NCBI GenBank assembly: GCA_039707655.1 | Contig: CM077668.1 | Location: 396,703,630 to 396,767,629 of the forward strand | Direction: 5' to 3' | Length of the DNA stretch: 64,000 nt | From: Elymus sibiricus | Taxonomy: Eukaryota; Streptophyta; Magnoliopsida; Poales; Poaceae | Shown: positions 1 to 12,330 of the stretch, in pieces | Layout of the letters: every line of letters starts with the position of its first letter | How positions within the stretch are numbered: the first letter of the stretch is position 1 | Translations under genes and position numbers: made by a program | The notes under the pieces: generated by a model | What the model saw: only the letters and a program-made list of their open reading frames with translations | The model's database searches: none | Told to the model about the DNA's origin: nothing

Positions 1-1557
1 CCTCCTCGATCCAGCGAGCGATGGTGAAGTAGTGGTTGAGTTCCAGCAGCACGACGGCGTGGTGATGGTGGTGAGGAACAATCTCTGCAGGGCTTCGCCA
101 AGCACTACGGAGATTATGACGGAGGAACTAGAGGGTTAGGGTTGCCGCACACGGCTTGGGGAAATCTTGATGTGTCCCGTGTGCTAGCCCTGCCCCTCTA
201 TTTATATGTTGAGCCTTGGGGTCTAAACTTGGAGTAAAAGCCTCCTCCAGGTCGGTTTTGCCCGCACAAGGTCGGTTTGGCCCGCAGGGAAAGAGTCCAA
301 CTCGGACCCCTGCCGAATCGTGCACAGCCGCACACAAGCGGTAGTACCGCTTCACACAAGCGGTAGTACCGCTCGGGCGGTAGTACCGCTTCACACAAGC
401 GGTAGTACCGCTTACGCGGCAGCAAAACTACTTTTTGCACTTTCCAATACCTCGTGGGCTTTATCCCTTTGGCCCATATAAAGTGTTGCTGCACCCGAAC
501 ACTTCGGTAAACATCCGGAACCCATTCCGGTGAACTCCGGAACTCTTTCGGAGATCAAAACACTATTATCACATATATCAATCTTTACCTCCGGACTATT
601 CCGGAGATCCTCGTCATGTCCGGGATCTTATCCGGGACTCCGAACAACCTTCGGTCACCAACATAATAACTCAACTATACTAATCGTCACCAAACGTTAA
701 GTGTGTAGACCCTGCGGGTTCGAGAACTATGTAGACATGACCGAGACACCTCTATGGCCAATAACCAATAGCGGGACCTGGATGCCCATATTGGCTCCTA
801 CATATTCTACGAAGATCTTTATCGGTCGAACCTCTATGTCAAGGATTCAGTTAATCCCGTATGTTGTTCCCTTTGTTCTTCGGTATGTTACTTGCCCGAG
901 ATTCGATCGTCGGTATCTCTATACCTAGTTCAATCTCGTTACCGGCAAGTCTCTTTACTCGTTCCATAATACAAGATCCTGTGGCTAACTCTTTAGTCAC
1001 TTTGCTTGCAAGGCTCAATGTGATGTTGTATTACCGAGTGGGCCCTGAGATACCTCTCCGTCACACGGAGTAACAAATCCCAGTCTTGATCCATGCCAAC
1101 CCAACAGACACCCTCGGAGATACCTGTAGAGCACCTTTATAGTCACCCAGTTACGTTGCGACGTTTGATACACACAAGGTATTCCTCCGGTGTTAGTGAG
1201 TTGCATGATCTCATGGTCAAAGGAACAGATACTTGACATGCAGAAAACAATAGCAATAAACTGACACGATCAAATGCTACGTTTACAGTTTGGGTCTTGT
1301 CCATCACACCATTCTCCTAATGATGTGATCCCGTTATCAAATGACATCTCATGTCAATGGCTAGGAAACCTTAACCATCTTTGATCAACAAGCTAGTCAA
1401 CTAGAGGCTTACTAGGGACACAGTGTTGTCTATGCACCCACACATGTATTTGAGTTTCCAATCAATACAATTATAGCATGGATAATAAACGATTATCATG
1501 AACAAGGAAATATAATAATAACCAATTTATTATTGCCTCTAGGGCATATTTCCAACA
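1..1557 (-). mobile_element. Copia LTR (BARE1/WIS/Angela class), runs off left edge
   Basis: Read on the minus strand, this begins at 1557 with TGTTGGAAATATGCCC, the same start as the two LTRs of the complete Copia element at 48981-58014, and it follows that LTR throughout, including its TATA region (198-206). A full LTR of this family here is 1,863 bp, so roughly 300 bp lie outside the window. The bases right of 1557 hold no polypurine tract. The LTR is therefore the outer 5' end of a minus-strand element, or a solo LTR, not a 3' LTR. It interrupts a Gypsy internal region; the expected 5-bp target duplication starts at 1558 (tgctc), and its partner is out of view. Confidence 0.9.
336..414. 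repeat. Palindromic 15-mer cluster in Copia LTR, 4 copies
   Basis: Four copies of a self-complementary unit (AGCGGTAGTACCGCT) lie about 20 bp apart within the LTR, upstream of its TATA box in element orientation. The LTRs of the complete element at 48981-58014 carry six copies at the equivalent place, so copy number varies between family members. Confidence 0.85.
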
Positions 1558-2353
1558 TGCTCGTCACAGAGAAGTCCTGCTCTCCATGTGCACTCCGATG
1601 TAGAACCCGGTCTCGAACTGGAAGAAGAGGTCCACGTGCAGGTGTATGACCTCCAACAGCAAGCCAATCGATACCTGCCGGCATCTGAGTCCTGCGCGGG
1701 TAAAGGATGTACTCTGGATGTATCCCTGCACGAACAGCTGGAAGCAACTATGTCGTAGCATCGTAGAGACGAGCTCGAGTGGCAAACAACTCGACGGCAA
1801 GAGCCCGGGCAGTGCGATCCAGAGCCTGTGTGCACTGAATCAAAACCTACGGGTCATATCGACGACTCTCGTAAGGGGCACAGATAGCGGTGTAGTATCC
1901 GGTAGCATCTCCAGCAGGTGCATACGGGATGTATCGGAACTCGGACTCATCCAAGCGACTATGCTCTCCACGGAGACGTGCGACAGCAGAGTAGGCAGCA
2001 TCATGGACTGCCATCTCAATCGTCACGCCGATACCGTGAAAAGTGTGCAACTCAGTGTCGGAGTTGTCCCTCTGATCAAAGATACGAACATCAGCATGGT
2101 ACTGCTCCTGGTTGAACTCACGGTAATCCTCGTAAACCATGTACTCGGGGTACCAGCGGTAGCCCAGTCTGGTCAGGAGGGCGATCAGGAAAGCTGGAAA
2201 ACCAGGGACATCACGTGCCCAAGTGCGAAGCACAAGCTGCGTCGCAGGGTGCGGCGGAAACAAACGATCCATCTGAAACAGAGGAAATTCAGAATTGTCA
2301 AATGACAATGGGAAGTATAATATAAATTTGGAGAGAAAGGTTAAACAAACCAA
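1558..2353 (-). pseudogene. Degenerate Gypsy-internal ORF, truncated by Copia LTR
   Basis: The minus frame from 2353 down to 1847 is open (168 codons) and includes an ATG at 2272 followed by DRLFPPHPATQLVLRTWARD. The same phase continues to about 1563 (GGHTPARGPLLPVRDRV, then HGEQDFSV) after in-frame stop codons near 1847 and 1750. It is then cut by the Copia LTR at 1557. It lies directly downstream of the primer-binding site and 5' LTR of a minus-strand Gypsy element, where ORF1/gag is expected. I recall similar hypothetical proteins from wheat retrotransposons, but see no zinc knuckle and cannot assign a domain. The lesions make it non-functional as a full-length protein. The exact start is uncertain. 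Confidence 0.6.
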
Positions 2354-2650
2354 TGGAAAGAAAATGTGATTATCAGACTAATCAGATCAATGGGAGGGAA
2401 CAAGTGCAGATAATCCAGCTCTCTGGGTGGACGAGATTACGAGATCCTAGTGTCGGTGTTAGTAAAATTTATTTAACCCGAAAGGAAGAGAATTCAGAGT
2501 CCCAGAGTATAGAAGAGGAATAAAAGATCCTAATACCACCCAGTTGGCGACGTGGGCCCGTAAGCCACACAGCCATGTTAGTAAAACAGTTTTTGGGAAG
2601 ACTAGACTCAACTTCGACCAAGGAATCGGAAAGGGGCTTCCTACAGGCAG

Positions 2651-2668
2651 TCGGCTCTGATACCAACT
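2651..2668 (-). promoter_or_regulatory. Gypsy primer-binding site (initiator tRNA-Met type)
   Basis: On the minus strand, AGTTGGTATCAGAGCC directly follows the LTR end at 2669. TGGTATCAGAGC complements the 3' end of plant initiator tRNA-Met, the usual plant LTR-retrotransposon primer. It sets the LTR boundary and the element's orientation. Confidence 0.85.
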
Positions 2669-5600
2669 TGTGACGCCCCCGACTTAATCGTGCACTAATC
2701 ATACACGCAAATGTGCACGATCAAGCAAAGGGACTCACGGGAAGATATCACAACACAACTCTAAACTCAAGTTTAAACATAAATCATCATATTACAAACC
2801 AGGGGTCACGAGGACCCGAATACATAAGTCATACACACAAATGATATCTGAGTACAGACATAGTTAGTCAAGTTTGCCTTAAGAAGGCTAGCACAAACAG
2901 CGACTCTAGATCGAAAAGGCGTAGGCCGCCTGCCTGGGGCCTCCGAACTACTCCTGGTCGGCTGGCTCAACCCAGTAGTACGTGCCTCCGGGACTCTCCT
3001 GGTAGTAAGCATCTGCGGTGGCGTCTGGCCCCTGGACTCCGTCGTCTGATCACATCATTCAGGTATGGGGAAAAAGGGAAGCAAAGCAACCGTGAGTACT
3101 CATCCAAAGTACTCGCAAGACTTACATTAGAACTATTCTATTTATGCATTGGTATCAAGTGGAGAGGTTGTATCTGTGGACTATATAGCAGCAAAGCCAG
3201 AATAGAGAGAAAGGCCTAGCCTATCGAAGACTAGCATCTTCAGGGTCTTGCAGCATAAGAAGAGTGCAGATTAGCATATTATTAATTTAACAAGCATGTG
3301 GAAGCCAAGCCCAGAGATCCTTCCTCGACTCCCTGCGAGAAAGCGATCCCGGAGCTTATAATTATTTAACAGGTATCCAGTTCAAGTAGTAGTAGATCGG
3401 GATACAACACTGAGCGTCCTGTTACCGTGGACACGGCTATTTGAATAGATAACTTCCCTGCAGGGGTGCACTACTGTTACCCAGCACGCTCGATTACATC
3501 CGGCCGGACACACTTGCTGGGTAATGCCCGGCCTCGGGTAATCGACACGACGTAGTCCTACCTAGGCTCAGCAAAGAGGTCAACACGCCGGTCTACATCC
3601 TAAGTGCGAAGGGGTCTTGGGCCCATCGCCCTTTGCACTCCTACATGTTGCGTGGCTGGTCGGGGCCCAGGCGCGACACTGTATACACAGTGACGTATCC
3701 AGCCCACCCCAACAATCAGGCCGCATCTCTGAACTGTGACATCTGAAGAGCTTTCGGGAGAAACAACGACGTAGAGGGTCCCATAAACAATTATCCCACG
3801 TGGTGGTAGTGCGTATAGGGCCAACGACCCACTCAGGTCAAATACCCAAATCCGTTAGGCGTATTTAGTAACTCGCAGAGGCGATCAGACTACCTGTCGC
3901 TCCGACTTGGTAACACACGGATATCGATCAGGGTGGTCTCCGCCTGCCCTGTCGTTCCGCCACATTAATCTCTCGCGGGTGCCCTCCTGGCAAGCCCGAC
4001 TTCATAATTCCCTGCGGGTACCCCTCGGGGTCGACCCGCCTGCGATAAAGGTCAAAGTAACCGTGTGTCCGAGGTAACGAGAAGGATTTCGAGGAATCAC
4101 CCTCGATGGTTTCCCTCTCGAGGAGTTGCACGACGGAAGCTTATCGGAGGTGATGAAAGAGGAATCACCCTCGGTAACACACATCCGGATAGCTATTCTA
4201 CAGAGGTCATCGGAAGTGAGATGAGAGGATTCACCCTCGGCACTCGATGCCAGCTCTGCAGGGACGAGCAACTTAGGGGGTGTGCGGTGTTGTGCTGTTC
4301 TCAGCCCGTTCGATCACATTGATCGGGGCACCAGTACTAAAGCGGGGCAACTACAGCAAGGAAGAGGGGCCACAGATGGTTTTCCATCCAACCTATACTA
4401 AGCAGTTTAGGATAACAGGCAGGTATCAATAACGGTTACAAGAACAGGCTATGCATCAGAATAGGATAAAGCAAAGCAGTAGCATTTTCTAATGCAAGCA
4501 GGAGGGAGAAGGAATAGGTGATATAGGCATGCGTCAAGGGGGGTTGCTTGCCTGGAAGCTCTGCTGAAAGAGGCTGATCGTCAGTAGGCTGCTCGTCGGG
4601 AGTGTAGTCGAACTCAGCTGCGTCGGCGGCGGTCTCGGCGTCTATCGGGAGAGAAGGAGGGGGAAGAAACAATAAATTCACGGCAAAAATGCAATCACTA
4701 TGCATGACATGCCTAAATGGTATGCAGATGGGATATATTGCCTATCTAAATGTTTTAGTTAATTTAGGAATTTAATTGGAATTATTTTATTAAGGTCATG
4801 CACTATTCATTTATCGAATCCGGGCAAAAAGTTCCATGTTCACCTAGATAGGAGTGATGGTCAAGCATTTTGACCACATAATCAGATTCTTCATATTTTT
4901 CTGATCATTTTACATATATAAATTATTTTCATCCGAGTTACGGTTTAATTTATATGATTTTTCAAAGTTTTAATGAATTTCTGGAATTATTTTATTTATT
5001 TAAATTCTGAATTATCCAGAATAGTGTTAGGTGACGTCAGCATGGCGTAGGAGTGACGTCAGCAGTCAACAGTCTCGCTGACCAGTCAAACCTGACCAGT
5101 GGGTCCCACTGGTCAGTGACTGACTTAATTAAACAGAGTTTATTTAATCTAAATAACCTAATTAACTGGTGGGCCCGCACTGTCAGTGTCTAATTAAACT
5201 AATTAATTTATATTTAAAGTTCAACCGGTTTAATTAATTGCGGGACCCACACGTCAGTGACTGTGGGTGCCACGTCAGCAGTTGACCGAGTCAATTGGCC
5301 CAGTGGGACCCAGGGTCAGTAGCTGAGCGGTGGGGCCCGCGGCGCCACGTCGGACGCCGAGTCAGCGCCGGTCACCGGAGCTCTCCGGCGAGCCCGAACG
5401 ACGGCGACAACTCCGGCGAGCTCGGGTTTCTTCTACAGGGCACCATTTCGGCCGTGGTTTGGCTTGCTCGAACGAGCACTCGAGGCCGCGTCCGGTGGTG
5501 GGGTTCACGGCGGCTGGGGAGGCCGGAATGGTCTCCGGCGACGACGTCGGGCGGCCGTGGTTTCGGGTGGCGCACGGGATCGCGGCTGCGGGGTGATTTC

Positions 5601-6741
5601 GGGCGCGCAATCTAGCTAGGCGGCGTCTACGCGGCACGGCGAGCAAGATGGACAGCAGGACGGGGCCGTTTGGTCGCCGGAACTACGCCGGTGACGAGCT
5701 ATGCGGCGGCGAGCTCGGGCAAGTCGAGGACAGCGGCTAGAGGCAGTAAACGGCGACGGGAGAGAGAGAGGAGGAAGCAGAGGCTCACATTGAGCCTGCA
5801 GGTGTGCAATGGTGGGCTCGGGGAGGGCTCGAGGCGGCGAATTGGGGCGGCGATCACCGGAGTCCGTGCGGGGAAGACGAGCTCGGGGAGGTCGCTGCGG
5901 TGGCTCCCGCCTTCGGTTAGTCGGTGTAGGCGGTGTAGTCGAGGTCGGCAGTGACGATGAACATGTCAGAGAGGCAATCGGGGCACGGTGGCCGCGGGAT
6001 CGAGCGGTGGCGGCGACGGCTTCTCGGGCGAGGAGAAGAACCGGCGAGGGAGAGGCGATGGGGAAAACTGGGGTGGACTAGGGTTTCGGGGGAGGGGAGA
6101 GCGGCTCAGGGCTGCCCTTAACGGCGCCGGGGACGGCTCGGATGGCCGACAGCGAGGCGGATGTCGCCGTGTCGGTGCGCGCGCGTGACAGCGCGCGGGG
6201 AGGAGGACGACGACCGGCTGGGCTGGGCCTGGCCGCACTGTGCACTCAAGGCCCAGTGCGCCAGTAAGTCTCTGCCCGTTTTCTTTTTATTTTTCTATTT
6301 CTTTTCTTTACTTCTGTTTTGCAAATTGTTCGGCCACTAGTTGACTTTTGTAAATTGTGTGACTTGGTTCAATAATTATAAGGAAATATTACCTACCACC
6401 CGAAATTGGTCTGGAGAAAATATGATTTCATTTGCAAATTTTATTAAATAAAATGATATTAAATGTTGCTGTTTGCTACTGTTTTAGGTTGATAGAGTCA
6501 CTTAGTGATTTTAGGTGATGTTGTTTTCCTGAACATAATTAGAAATAGATTATTTGCTATTTACTGAACATTTTTATTTCCAAATTGGAACAACTTTTAT
6601 TTTCACTTTAAATTTGAACTTCAATTTGATTTGGAATTTGAAATGAGATATGATGCAAATGATGATCAAGCACTGTTAAGCATGGTGACTTGGCACTTTC
6701 AAAAGGTGATCACTGTGGCTATTACATGGGGGTGTTACACA
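2669..6741 (-). mobile_element. Gypsy 5' LTR, about 4.07 kb
   Basis: On the minus strand the LTR starts at 6741 with TGTGTAACACCCCC and ends at 2669 with GGGGGCGTCACA, giving TG...CA ends with short inverted repeats, and the primer-binding site follows immediately. The interior is typical of very long Triticeae Gypsy LTRs: AT-rich near the start, a GC-rich block at about 5280-6260, then the long tract to 2669. Open frames in the GC-rich block run on both strands with no recognisable domain, so I do not call them genes. The internal region continues left to 1558, where a Copia LTR interrupts it. No 3' LTR is in the window. Confidence 0.8.
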
Positions 6742-6743
6742 TA

Positions 6744-7026
6744 GTTCACTCCCGGTTTTGTACTGTGTTTAGAACACTGAAAAAATAGCACGCTATAGCA
6801 CCGCTAATAGCATGCTCTAGCGTTTTGAGCAATGCCTCGCTAGATAATTCTGTGTACATAATTGATGCGTGTCTGGTTTTCCCTCTGACTCACTCTTGGT
6901 TTTTTTAATACAATTCACTCCCAGTTTTGTAGTGTGTTTAGACCACTGAAAAAATAGCACACTATAGCACCGCTAATAACACGTTCTAGCGTTTTGAGCA
7001 ATGCCTTGCTAAATAAATCCGTGTAT
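6744..7026. repeat. Two direct copies of an about 115-bp AT-rich repeat
   Basis: 6744-6858 and 6912-7026 are near-identical, differing at scattered positions (both contain ACTGAAAAAATAGCAC and TCTAGCGTTTTGAGCAATGC). Spacing is 168 bp. The TAGC-rich core resembles repeats common in wheat intergenic DNA. No target-site duplication or terminal repeat is visible. Confidence 0.75.
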
Positions 7027-8128
7027 AATGTCTCCCTAATAGTGTATTTTAAAGGTGGTGCTATTTTGCCATAGCGCGCTAATTTTTTTAATTGGTTTAG
7101 ACTAGACTAGATGTTTCTTATAGACTCCATAAACTGCGCAGGTCCACCCTATAGCTTTATCCTGTCGCATCGATCTGGCGCAACCATGTCTTCTTCTCTT
7201 CTTCATCCTCCCGGTTTAGATCAACCCCTCCCTATGCATCAGAAGCATCGACTCTCCCGTGGCCGTCGAACGACACCCCGCCTCTCCCAATGGCAGCAGA
7301 GCACCGCATGCCCCCGACCTTGCTGACTCCACCATGCCTACCCTGGGAGCCAGCGGCCGCCGGCATGGATTTCTTGGGATGGGCTACGTAGCATCATGGC
7401 CTCACACCCAACCTCACCATCATGCTCTCTATGCCAATGCCTCTCCCGGCTGGCCGCGGGAGCCAGCGCCACGAAGTCGGCAACCTCGCCGTCCTCAAGT
7501 ACCCGACACCCCTCTGTCGACCGCCGCGGATTTCACCTACCTCGCCCACCCTACCTCGGTCGTCTCTCTGACTCCCCGGCTCCAGCGCCTTGCCTCGGCC
7601 GCTTCCACCTTGCCGACCGCCTCCACTACATCGCGACTGTCGCGTCCCCGACTTCAACTCCGGTAACCACTTCCTCCTATTCAACCACATGCGATTTTTT
7701 TTCGCTGGGACCTGCGTGTCTACTTCCTATATGTTTTGGTGCAAGTAATATTTGGCCAGTTTCAGAGGCTGCAAATTTTCAGATTTTGTAGGATATACTT
7801 TAAATACGCTGCTTTCCTAAGAAAGAAGGCGTGCACACATGTTTAATTTGATGCTTATCCCTTATGAAATAGTACTGACAGTTTATAGATTAGATTACAA
7901 AGGTTGCTTGACTAACATAATGGTTGTATCATCTTAAAAATATTGTCAGATATTGCACCAATGAAAGTCCATGAGCAAATTCGTGATAGACATATATGAG
8001 GGAAAAATCCTGCGAAATCCTGTCAAATTGGTCACTCAGTTTGGAATTATAACATAGATGATAGACATTAATCATTGCACTAAATATACTTCATACTTTG
8101 CTATGTGCTGACGCAATGGTTCAGTGAG
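7027..8128. other. Intergenic stretch with GC-rich, coding-like block
   Basis: 7180-7790 is GC-rich, with overlapping open frames in two plus-strand phases (7259-7666 and 7396-7791). The translations are rich in P, S, R and H, with no domain I recognise and no clear splice sites. This could be a captured or decayed exon, but I cannot support a gene. 7791-8128 is AT-rich and nothing is seen in it. Confidence 0.3.
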
Positions 8129-8273
8129 AGTTCGAATAATTAGTATCAACATCCTGACTCCGAACTCCAGTTTAATCACACAATTTGTCAGGAGGACGGG
8201 AGTTCGAATAATTAGTATCAACATCCTGACTCCAAACTCCAGTTTCAATCACACAATTTGTCAGGAGAAAGGG
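8129..8273. repeat. 72-bp tandem duplication
   Basis: Two adjacent copies, 8129-8200 and 8201-8273, begin AGTTCGAATAATTAGTATCA and end near CAATTTGTCAGGAG. They differ at a few bases and one indel. A second small 35-bp duplication is at 8467-8501/8502-8536. Confidence 0.9.
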
Positions 8274-9694
8274 ACAACAAAACGAATGCTCCAACATAGA
8301 AAGAAAGAAACATGGCACTACTACTATGAGCCATGTGAGGTTGATGAAGGGCAATACTGACATCTTTTCCATTGTTGACCAGCTAATCACAAATTTGATT
8401 CTGGAGCATCAATTTTTCCCACTTTACTACTCCAGGGATTTTTTTTTTCGGAGGGTTTGGTTGAATAAGGATTGGGATGAATACGCGAGCTCCATTTCAT
8501 TAAGGATTGGGATGAGTATGCAAGCTACATTTCATTCCCGTATACAACAAAGAATACCTTTATAACATGTAACCAGAGAAGTTTTGACTACTTGAGGCTA
8601 TGCACAATGTAGTAAAGGTACTGTATACTTGGCCATATGTTATAATTCAAATGCATGAAAGGCTCATGATCTCAAATGAAAGGAAGGTTCATGATATGTT
8701 GTTCTGAACATAGTGTCCTCTTCTGTACAAAGAGTTCATCATCGATGATTGGCAGCTTTAAAATGCATGGTCCAAATGAGTAGATAATGTTCTACTAATT
8801 GTCACTGTGTTACCTGATCGCCATATCAAGTGAATGCTGAGAATATGGGAAATACTTGGCATGTCAGCTTTAGTTGAGGTTAGTGAATTGCTTTTGCATT
8901 ATCAAATGTATATTCAAAGCCTTCGGCTCTCCCTTTTTACTACACTGAGTGATTCTATTTGCTTTTACAGAATAAATCAAATGTATCTATAGTATGCTAA
9001 GTTGATGGAATTCACGTGTTCATTGTGTTGTTAAAGGTGGATTATAAAAGGGGAATGAACGATAGATAACATTCAGTTTATTGGCATCTATAGTACTTTC
9101 CGGCGTTCGGCATCATGAGCAAAGTGGATAAGTGGAAGGGAGCAATCGCAGGTGGATAGTATGCACCGACAGCTATCAAGCTAGGGAATTTAGTTATTTT
9201 CACTTTATGAAGTGTATAACTTTTTAGTCCAATGTTCGCTACATTGTACTCCTCCGTTCATCTTTATATGTATGTCACCAGATTCTGTAATCGACCCAAC
9301 AATTTGTACTCTTTTTGACAGTTCGTAATCTTCTCGCGCTACTTAGTAAAACTTAACAACAGAAAATAAACACAAGGAACCAACAAATTAAGCTGCAATT
9401 TAGCCAACAACGGGCTCATAATTGGGCACGCCACTCCTTCCGCCTGCTAGTCTTGATTAGATGTACTAGTTTGAGTTGGTTTCTATGTAGCATACGTGTG
9501 TAGGCTTGTGCTAGTCTGGTTAGAGCTACCCAAAGATTTATCCGTATGGTAGTAGGAGATGCGTCCGTGTCCGGCTAGATTGGTATCCTTTTTTTCTTGA
9601 GGGAAAGTCTTCATGGCGCACTTTAATTCGCTACATTGGTATACTTGGCCATTTATGCATGTTGTTTATAGTTTGAGTCTACGTACTATACTAG
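8274..9694. other. Intergenic, no gene recognised
   Basis: AT-rich sequence with no sustained open frame of coding character. It includes the 35-bp tandem duplication at 8467-8536. A single half of a Stowaway-like terminus (near 9248) has no partner. Nothing else is supported. Confidence 0.5.
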
Positions 9695-9870
9695 CAGTAG
9701 CGGAGCTACAAATAGGAAGTTAGGCGGGCCGGGCTGAATATACCACTAAATATAGGCTGCTACCTCATACTGATGTGCATCCATGGGCTTGGCCTAGACA
9801 TAAATTTGTAATTTTGCTGAAAAGCTAGTCGGGCCATGGCCTATTTGACCTTGTTGTAGCTTTGCCGGTG
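9695..9870. mobile_element. Short hAT-type MITE candidate (176 bp)
   Basis: The left end CAGTAGCGGAGCTACAA and the inverted right end CACCGGCAAAGCTACAA match at about 12 of 17 positions. The flanking 8-mers tatactag (9687-9694) and actactag (9871-9878) agree at 6 of 8, consistent with a decayed 8-bp hAT target duplication. There is no coding capacity. Confidence 0.5.
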
Positions 9871-10545
9871 ACTACTAGTCCGTGTAGGCTTTGGAATTTG
9901 AGCTGGAGTCGGCTCTACGTCTAGGATAGCTCTTATACTAGAAGCGTATGCGCGCTTTACTGCGTCGATTCCTCTATAGGATTTCTTTGTTGATTGTTTA
10001 CTGCGTGTAGGGTGTTACTGGAACATGGCTGGAAATGGATTGACAATGATGTTTTTTTTTTTTTTTACAAATCTGTATTTGAAACTCCAAGTAAAAAGAT
10101 CATGTTTCATTATACTTCCCCTAAAAAAGATCACATTACACTTCAAAATATGCAATGTTACGACGTATGGCTGTGGGGTGAAGGCAGAACGCAAAAGTAA
10201 ACTCAGTACTCAGCACTAAACTGATATACTTTGTTAGTGCATGTCACCTTGTTTGAAGGTATCTTCCATCTCAGCAGCACTGTTTTGATTCAGAGCATAC
10301 ACAATCTTGCAAACAGAGGAGGCACCCACTCACCCCAGCCAAGCTTTAGTTAACAGAAATGTACCAATAAAATGTACCCAAAATATACAGTTCTACTCAA
10401 TTATGAGGATAAGTGTCTCAAACAATAGGGAAGTAAGGATACCCATAGCATCTACCCACCGTTCAATCATGTTCAGTGAAACTGTGTAGTCATGTGAAGC
10501 AGTTTCACCTGGATTGCATGCACTGGCCTGCTTAACTACATAGTA
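9871..10545. other. Intergenic, no gene recognised
   Basis: Open frames around 9994-10219 come from low-complexity sequence (a T-run at 10051-10066) and have no domain. Nothing else is supported. Confidence 0.5.
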
Positions 10546-10626
10546 CTCCCTCCATCCCAAAGTAAGTGTCGCTGATTTAGTACAACTTTATACTAAATCA
10601 GCGACACTTATTTTGGGATGGAGGAG
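10546..10626. mobile_element. Stowaway MITE (81 bp) with TA target duplication
   Basis: The element is an almost perfect palindrome with CTCCCTCCATCCCAAAGTAA at the left and its near-complement at the right. Its inner arms share GTGTCGCTGATTTAGTA. It is flanked by TA at 10544-10545 and 10627-10628. This is the classic Triticeae Stowaway (Tc1/mariner-derived) structure. It is non-coding and is mobilised only in trans. Confidence 0.93.
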
Positions 10627-12200
10627 TAATGATAATGTGTATTGGATTATTGGTACCTGCTGCTGCAAACATCCTCACAATTTACAGTCAGAGCTGGTTG
10701 CCGAATCACCCATGTTGCCAATAAAATATTTTGTGCTTTAAGAAAATCTGTAATTGATTTACATGCTAATTCTAGTTTATCTTCATTCTGGTCATAGCTA
10801 TTCTGAATTATCGTACTGTTTAATGTTAGGGATTAGGCATGTAGGTGTCCTAAGCAGCTTGTTAATGACGTATGGATTTTGAAAACATATAGATTCACGT
10901 TTCGTTGTAGACGACCAAAAGTTAAATTGTGATCATGCCTAATACAAAAAGCTATATTTTTGACTCAGAGATGTAAATTAAACATAAAAAAATTGTTAGT
11001 GAAAAGAAGTTGGCGATGAAGCACTGAAATAATACTGAGAAATTAAACAGTAGGACCACTTAAAGATGCCACCATTAACCTATAACAACAAGCACCTAGA
11101 ATACTGTACTTGACATAAGGGGCAAAAGTGTTTAAACCCACCAGGTATTATAATATGGGGAGCACATATCTATAGGAGATGATTTTATGAGGGAAACAAA
11201 TAAATCAAATCTCCAACTAAAACATGACTTTATTAGAAACAAGAAGATATGAGAGGAATGTCATCTATGATGTCTGAATACTATTATAGGACAATGACAG
11301 AACAATTAGCGGCATGACATTGCAATGAAAAATCAAATTACTTGATCAAGACAAATAACAATCTTTCTAATGGAAACTTCAGCAAGAAAACAAAAGGTAA
11401 AGTCATTTACCTTGCAGCCGTTCATCTCGGACTGAAGCCTGAATAAAACAAAATGCCTAAATCTATCAGAAATAACTTCATCTCAAGCATATAAATGATA
11501 ATGTTGGGCCTTAAACTACCTAGCTAGTCTCCAAGCGCTCCTTCACAAACCCCTTGAGTTGAGCAATATCTCTAGATGGCCACAAGTGCCACTGTGACCA
11601 CGCTCCATGGATATCATGTCAGATGATCAGCTTTCATGGTGTGTACATCAATGGTTGCTGCTTCACAAGCTCCATGAAGTCTGTCGATTAAAACAGTAAA
11701 AAGTTATGGAATGAGTTATATTGTCCAATTTCAAACATTAATACGCTGTTTGAAATCAGCACTTGTTTTTAAATATGAGTCGCAGAGAGTACAATTTATA
11801 TAAATCAAACAAGGTTGACAAAAGAAATGGTAAATACGTTGAGAGTTACTGTCACCTCATTATGGATCAAGTGCGGAAATAACAAATGATCAACACATAC
11901 CTAAACTAACCAATCATACCGTGCAAGACTACTTCACATCTAAGCAAGACAACAATAGTTTATACAAGATTTGTCGTACCTTGCAAAAACAGAAGTCACA
12001 AACAATAACAATAACTGAACTATCCCATTAAAAACTGTATCTTCAGGTTACTCCTAAAATCTAGAATATTTCCAATGAAAAGCCCTTCAAACAACAATGC
12101 TTATCCTCGTTGCACGACCTTGAGCCGAATCCCATCCCAAACAAAGAACTATTTAACAGAACGCTAGTGCCTCATTGCAATTAGTCATAGAAAAATATAT
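10627..12200. other. Intergenic with weak exon-like pieces on minus strand
   Basis: Mostly AT-rich. On the minus strand, 11685-11521 reads as a possible terminal exon ending in LKGFVKERLETS and a stop, with at least one in-frame stop upstream. A short block ending at a GTAAATG donor lies near 11412. No family is recognised, so this is only a possible gene relic. Confidence 0.25.
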
Positions 12201-12330
12201 TAGGGATCAAGTAGGAGGTAGATCAGGCTATTGGCCTTGGCAGAGAGGATGTGGAGGTCAGTAACGGCAAGGCGCTTGAGAAGCTCCTTGAGGAGGCATT
12301 TGGACTCCTACTCCTGAACCTTCCTGTGAC
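12201..12330 (-). pseudogene. Short coding-like relic, family not recognised
   Basis: The minus frame gives ESKCLLKELLKRLAVTDLHI followed by LSAKANSLIYLLLDP. Its helix-forming composition looks like real protein sequence, unlike the shadow frames around it. An in-frame TAG stands just upstream of ESK. The plus-strand frame over the same bases (12251-12475) is the more continuous one but looks like the antisense. I cannot name the family. The stop and the lack of a longer frame suggest a broken exon, possibly related to the exon-like pieces at 11.4-11.7 kb. Confidence 0.3.

Noticed and set aside
1..1557. Left Copia LTR as a 3' LTR
   Set aside because: No polypurine tract adjoins 1557. The flanking sequence is Gypsy ORF, so it is an outer boundary.
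5295..6240. Cluster of open frames in the Gypsy LTR
   Set aside because: GC-rich sequence opens most phases on both strands. The position inside an LTR and the absence of domains argue against genes.
9240..9300. Second Stowaway MITE
   Set aside because: Only one end-like sequence (TACTCCTCCGTTC) exists, with no inverted partner nearby.
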